Shown here: piece after piece, positions 5,356-5,677 of the stretch
How the letters are laid out: each line of letters opens with the position of its first letter
Numbering within the stretch: the first letter of the stretch is position 1
Position numbers and translations under genes: made by a program
Notes under the pieces: generated by a model
Told to the model about the DNA's origin: nothing
Database searches by the model: none
Seen by the model: only the letters and a program-made list of their open reading frames with translations
DNA from: Muribaculum sp.
GTDB taxonomy: Bacteria > Bacillota > Clostridia > Lachnospirales > Lachnospiraceae
Assembly: GCA_023663505.1 (NCBI GenBank)
Contig: JAMPHH010000098.1
Coordinates: 1-5,677 of the forward strand
Reading direction: 5' to 3'
DNA length: 5,677 bases

Positions 5356-5677
5356 ATGAATCCGATTTACAGAGATATTTTTAGGGCTATCCATGAGGGC
5401 AAATGGCTCAGCATTGAATACAGTAATCGGGAAAAGGAAATAACACGATTTTGGATCGGCATTAAAGATCTTGATGAGCGCCAAAGAACCCTGTCGGTGG
5501 AGGGGCTGCATTTAGGTAAATACACCCTTGACAGCTATAACAATATAAAGATTGATTCCATTCTTTCCTCCAAAATTGTGGAGGGCTCTTATTGTCCAAT
5601 CAATGAGAAATTGGTCAGGGACATTTACTTAAATCCGCACAAGTACAACACGCTCTTTGACAATACCGCCAATTTGA
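5356..5677 (+). CDS. N-terminus of an unidentified protein with a WYL-like domain (107 codons, runs off the window)
   Basis: The frame from ATG 5356 stays open to the window edge with no stop (107 full codons). GAGGTG (5346-5351) lies 4 nt before the ATG, and a strong promoter lies at 5289-5318. The visible part begins MNPIYRDIFRAIHEGKWLSI. A run of basic and aromatic strand-like segments follows: IEYSN at 20-24, TRFWIGIKD, LSVEGLHLGKYTL, then IKIDSILSSKIVEG. The order (I-x-E-G-K-x-L-x-I-x-Y, then a turn, then a final strand with I-D-S-I) resembles a WYL domain, a ligand- or nucleic-acid-sensing fold, but the W-Y-L triplet itself is not present. From memory, similar N-termini occur on large Firmicute proteins carrying a C-terminal ATPase or SF1-type helicase; nothing in the window shows this. 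Composition is more AT-rich than the preceding genes. Function is not assigned. Confidence 0.8.
   Translation, partial: MNPIYRDIFRAIHEGKWLSIEYSNREKEITRFWIGIKDLDERQRTLSVEGLHLGKYTLDSYNNIKIDSILSSKIVEGSYCPINEKLVRDIYLNPHKYNTLFDNTANL

Overview
The window looks like a chromosomal segment of a Firmicute of the Clostridia, most probably a Lachnospiraceae member. This rests on four things: the elongator tRNA-Met anticodon arm without an encoded CCA, strong AGGAGG-type ribosome sites, a moderately GC-rich backbone with AT-rich patches, and a small coiled-coil protein of a type I associate with that family. All genes lie on the + strand.

Layout. Positions 1-53 are the 3' two thirds of a tRNA with a CAT anticodon, followed by an intrinsic terminator (59-100). 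An AT-rich segment follows, with a 14-bp inverted repeat (137-150/183-196), a good sigma-A promoter (229-257), a 97-aa coiled-coil protein of unknown function (301-594) and its own terminator (608-635). From about 640 the sequence becomes GC-richer and carries a compact run of four genes: a small cupin (740-1069), a DEAD-box RNA helicase with a long Arg/Asp/Gly tail (1130-2968), a polytopic membrane protein with glycosyltransferase-C-like features (2965-4599, overlapping the helicase by ATGA) and ispF of the MEP isoprenoid pathway (4674-5213). After a 142-nt intergenic region with short direct repeats and a near-consensus promoter (5289-5318), a new gene starts at 5356 and runs off the window. 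Its N-terminus resembles a WYL-type domain.

How the genes relate. Cupin to ispF could be one transcript: the gaps are 60 nt, a 4-nt overlap and 74 nt, and I see no convincing terminator between them. Only the helicase/membrane-protein pair shows real translational coupling. There is no obvious shared pathway; it reads as a housekeeping cluster (RNA remodelling, envelope glycosylation, isoprenoid precursor). The flanks (the tRNA-linked AT-rich small gene, and the truncated gene at the right end) look more accessory. I see no CRISPR array, insertion sequence, integrase or recognisable defence operon within the window. The best candidate for something less described is the right-edge gene, whose body lies outside the window.
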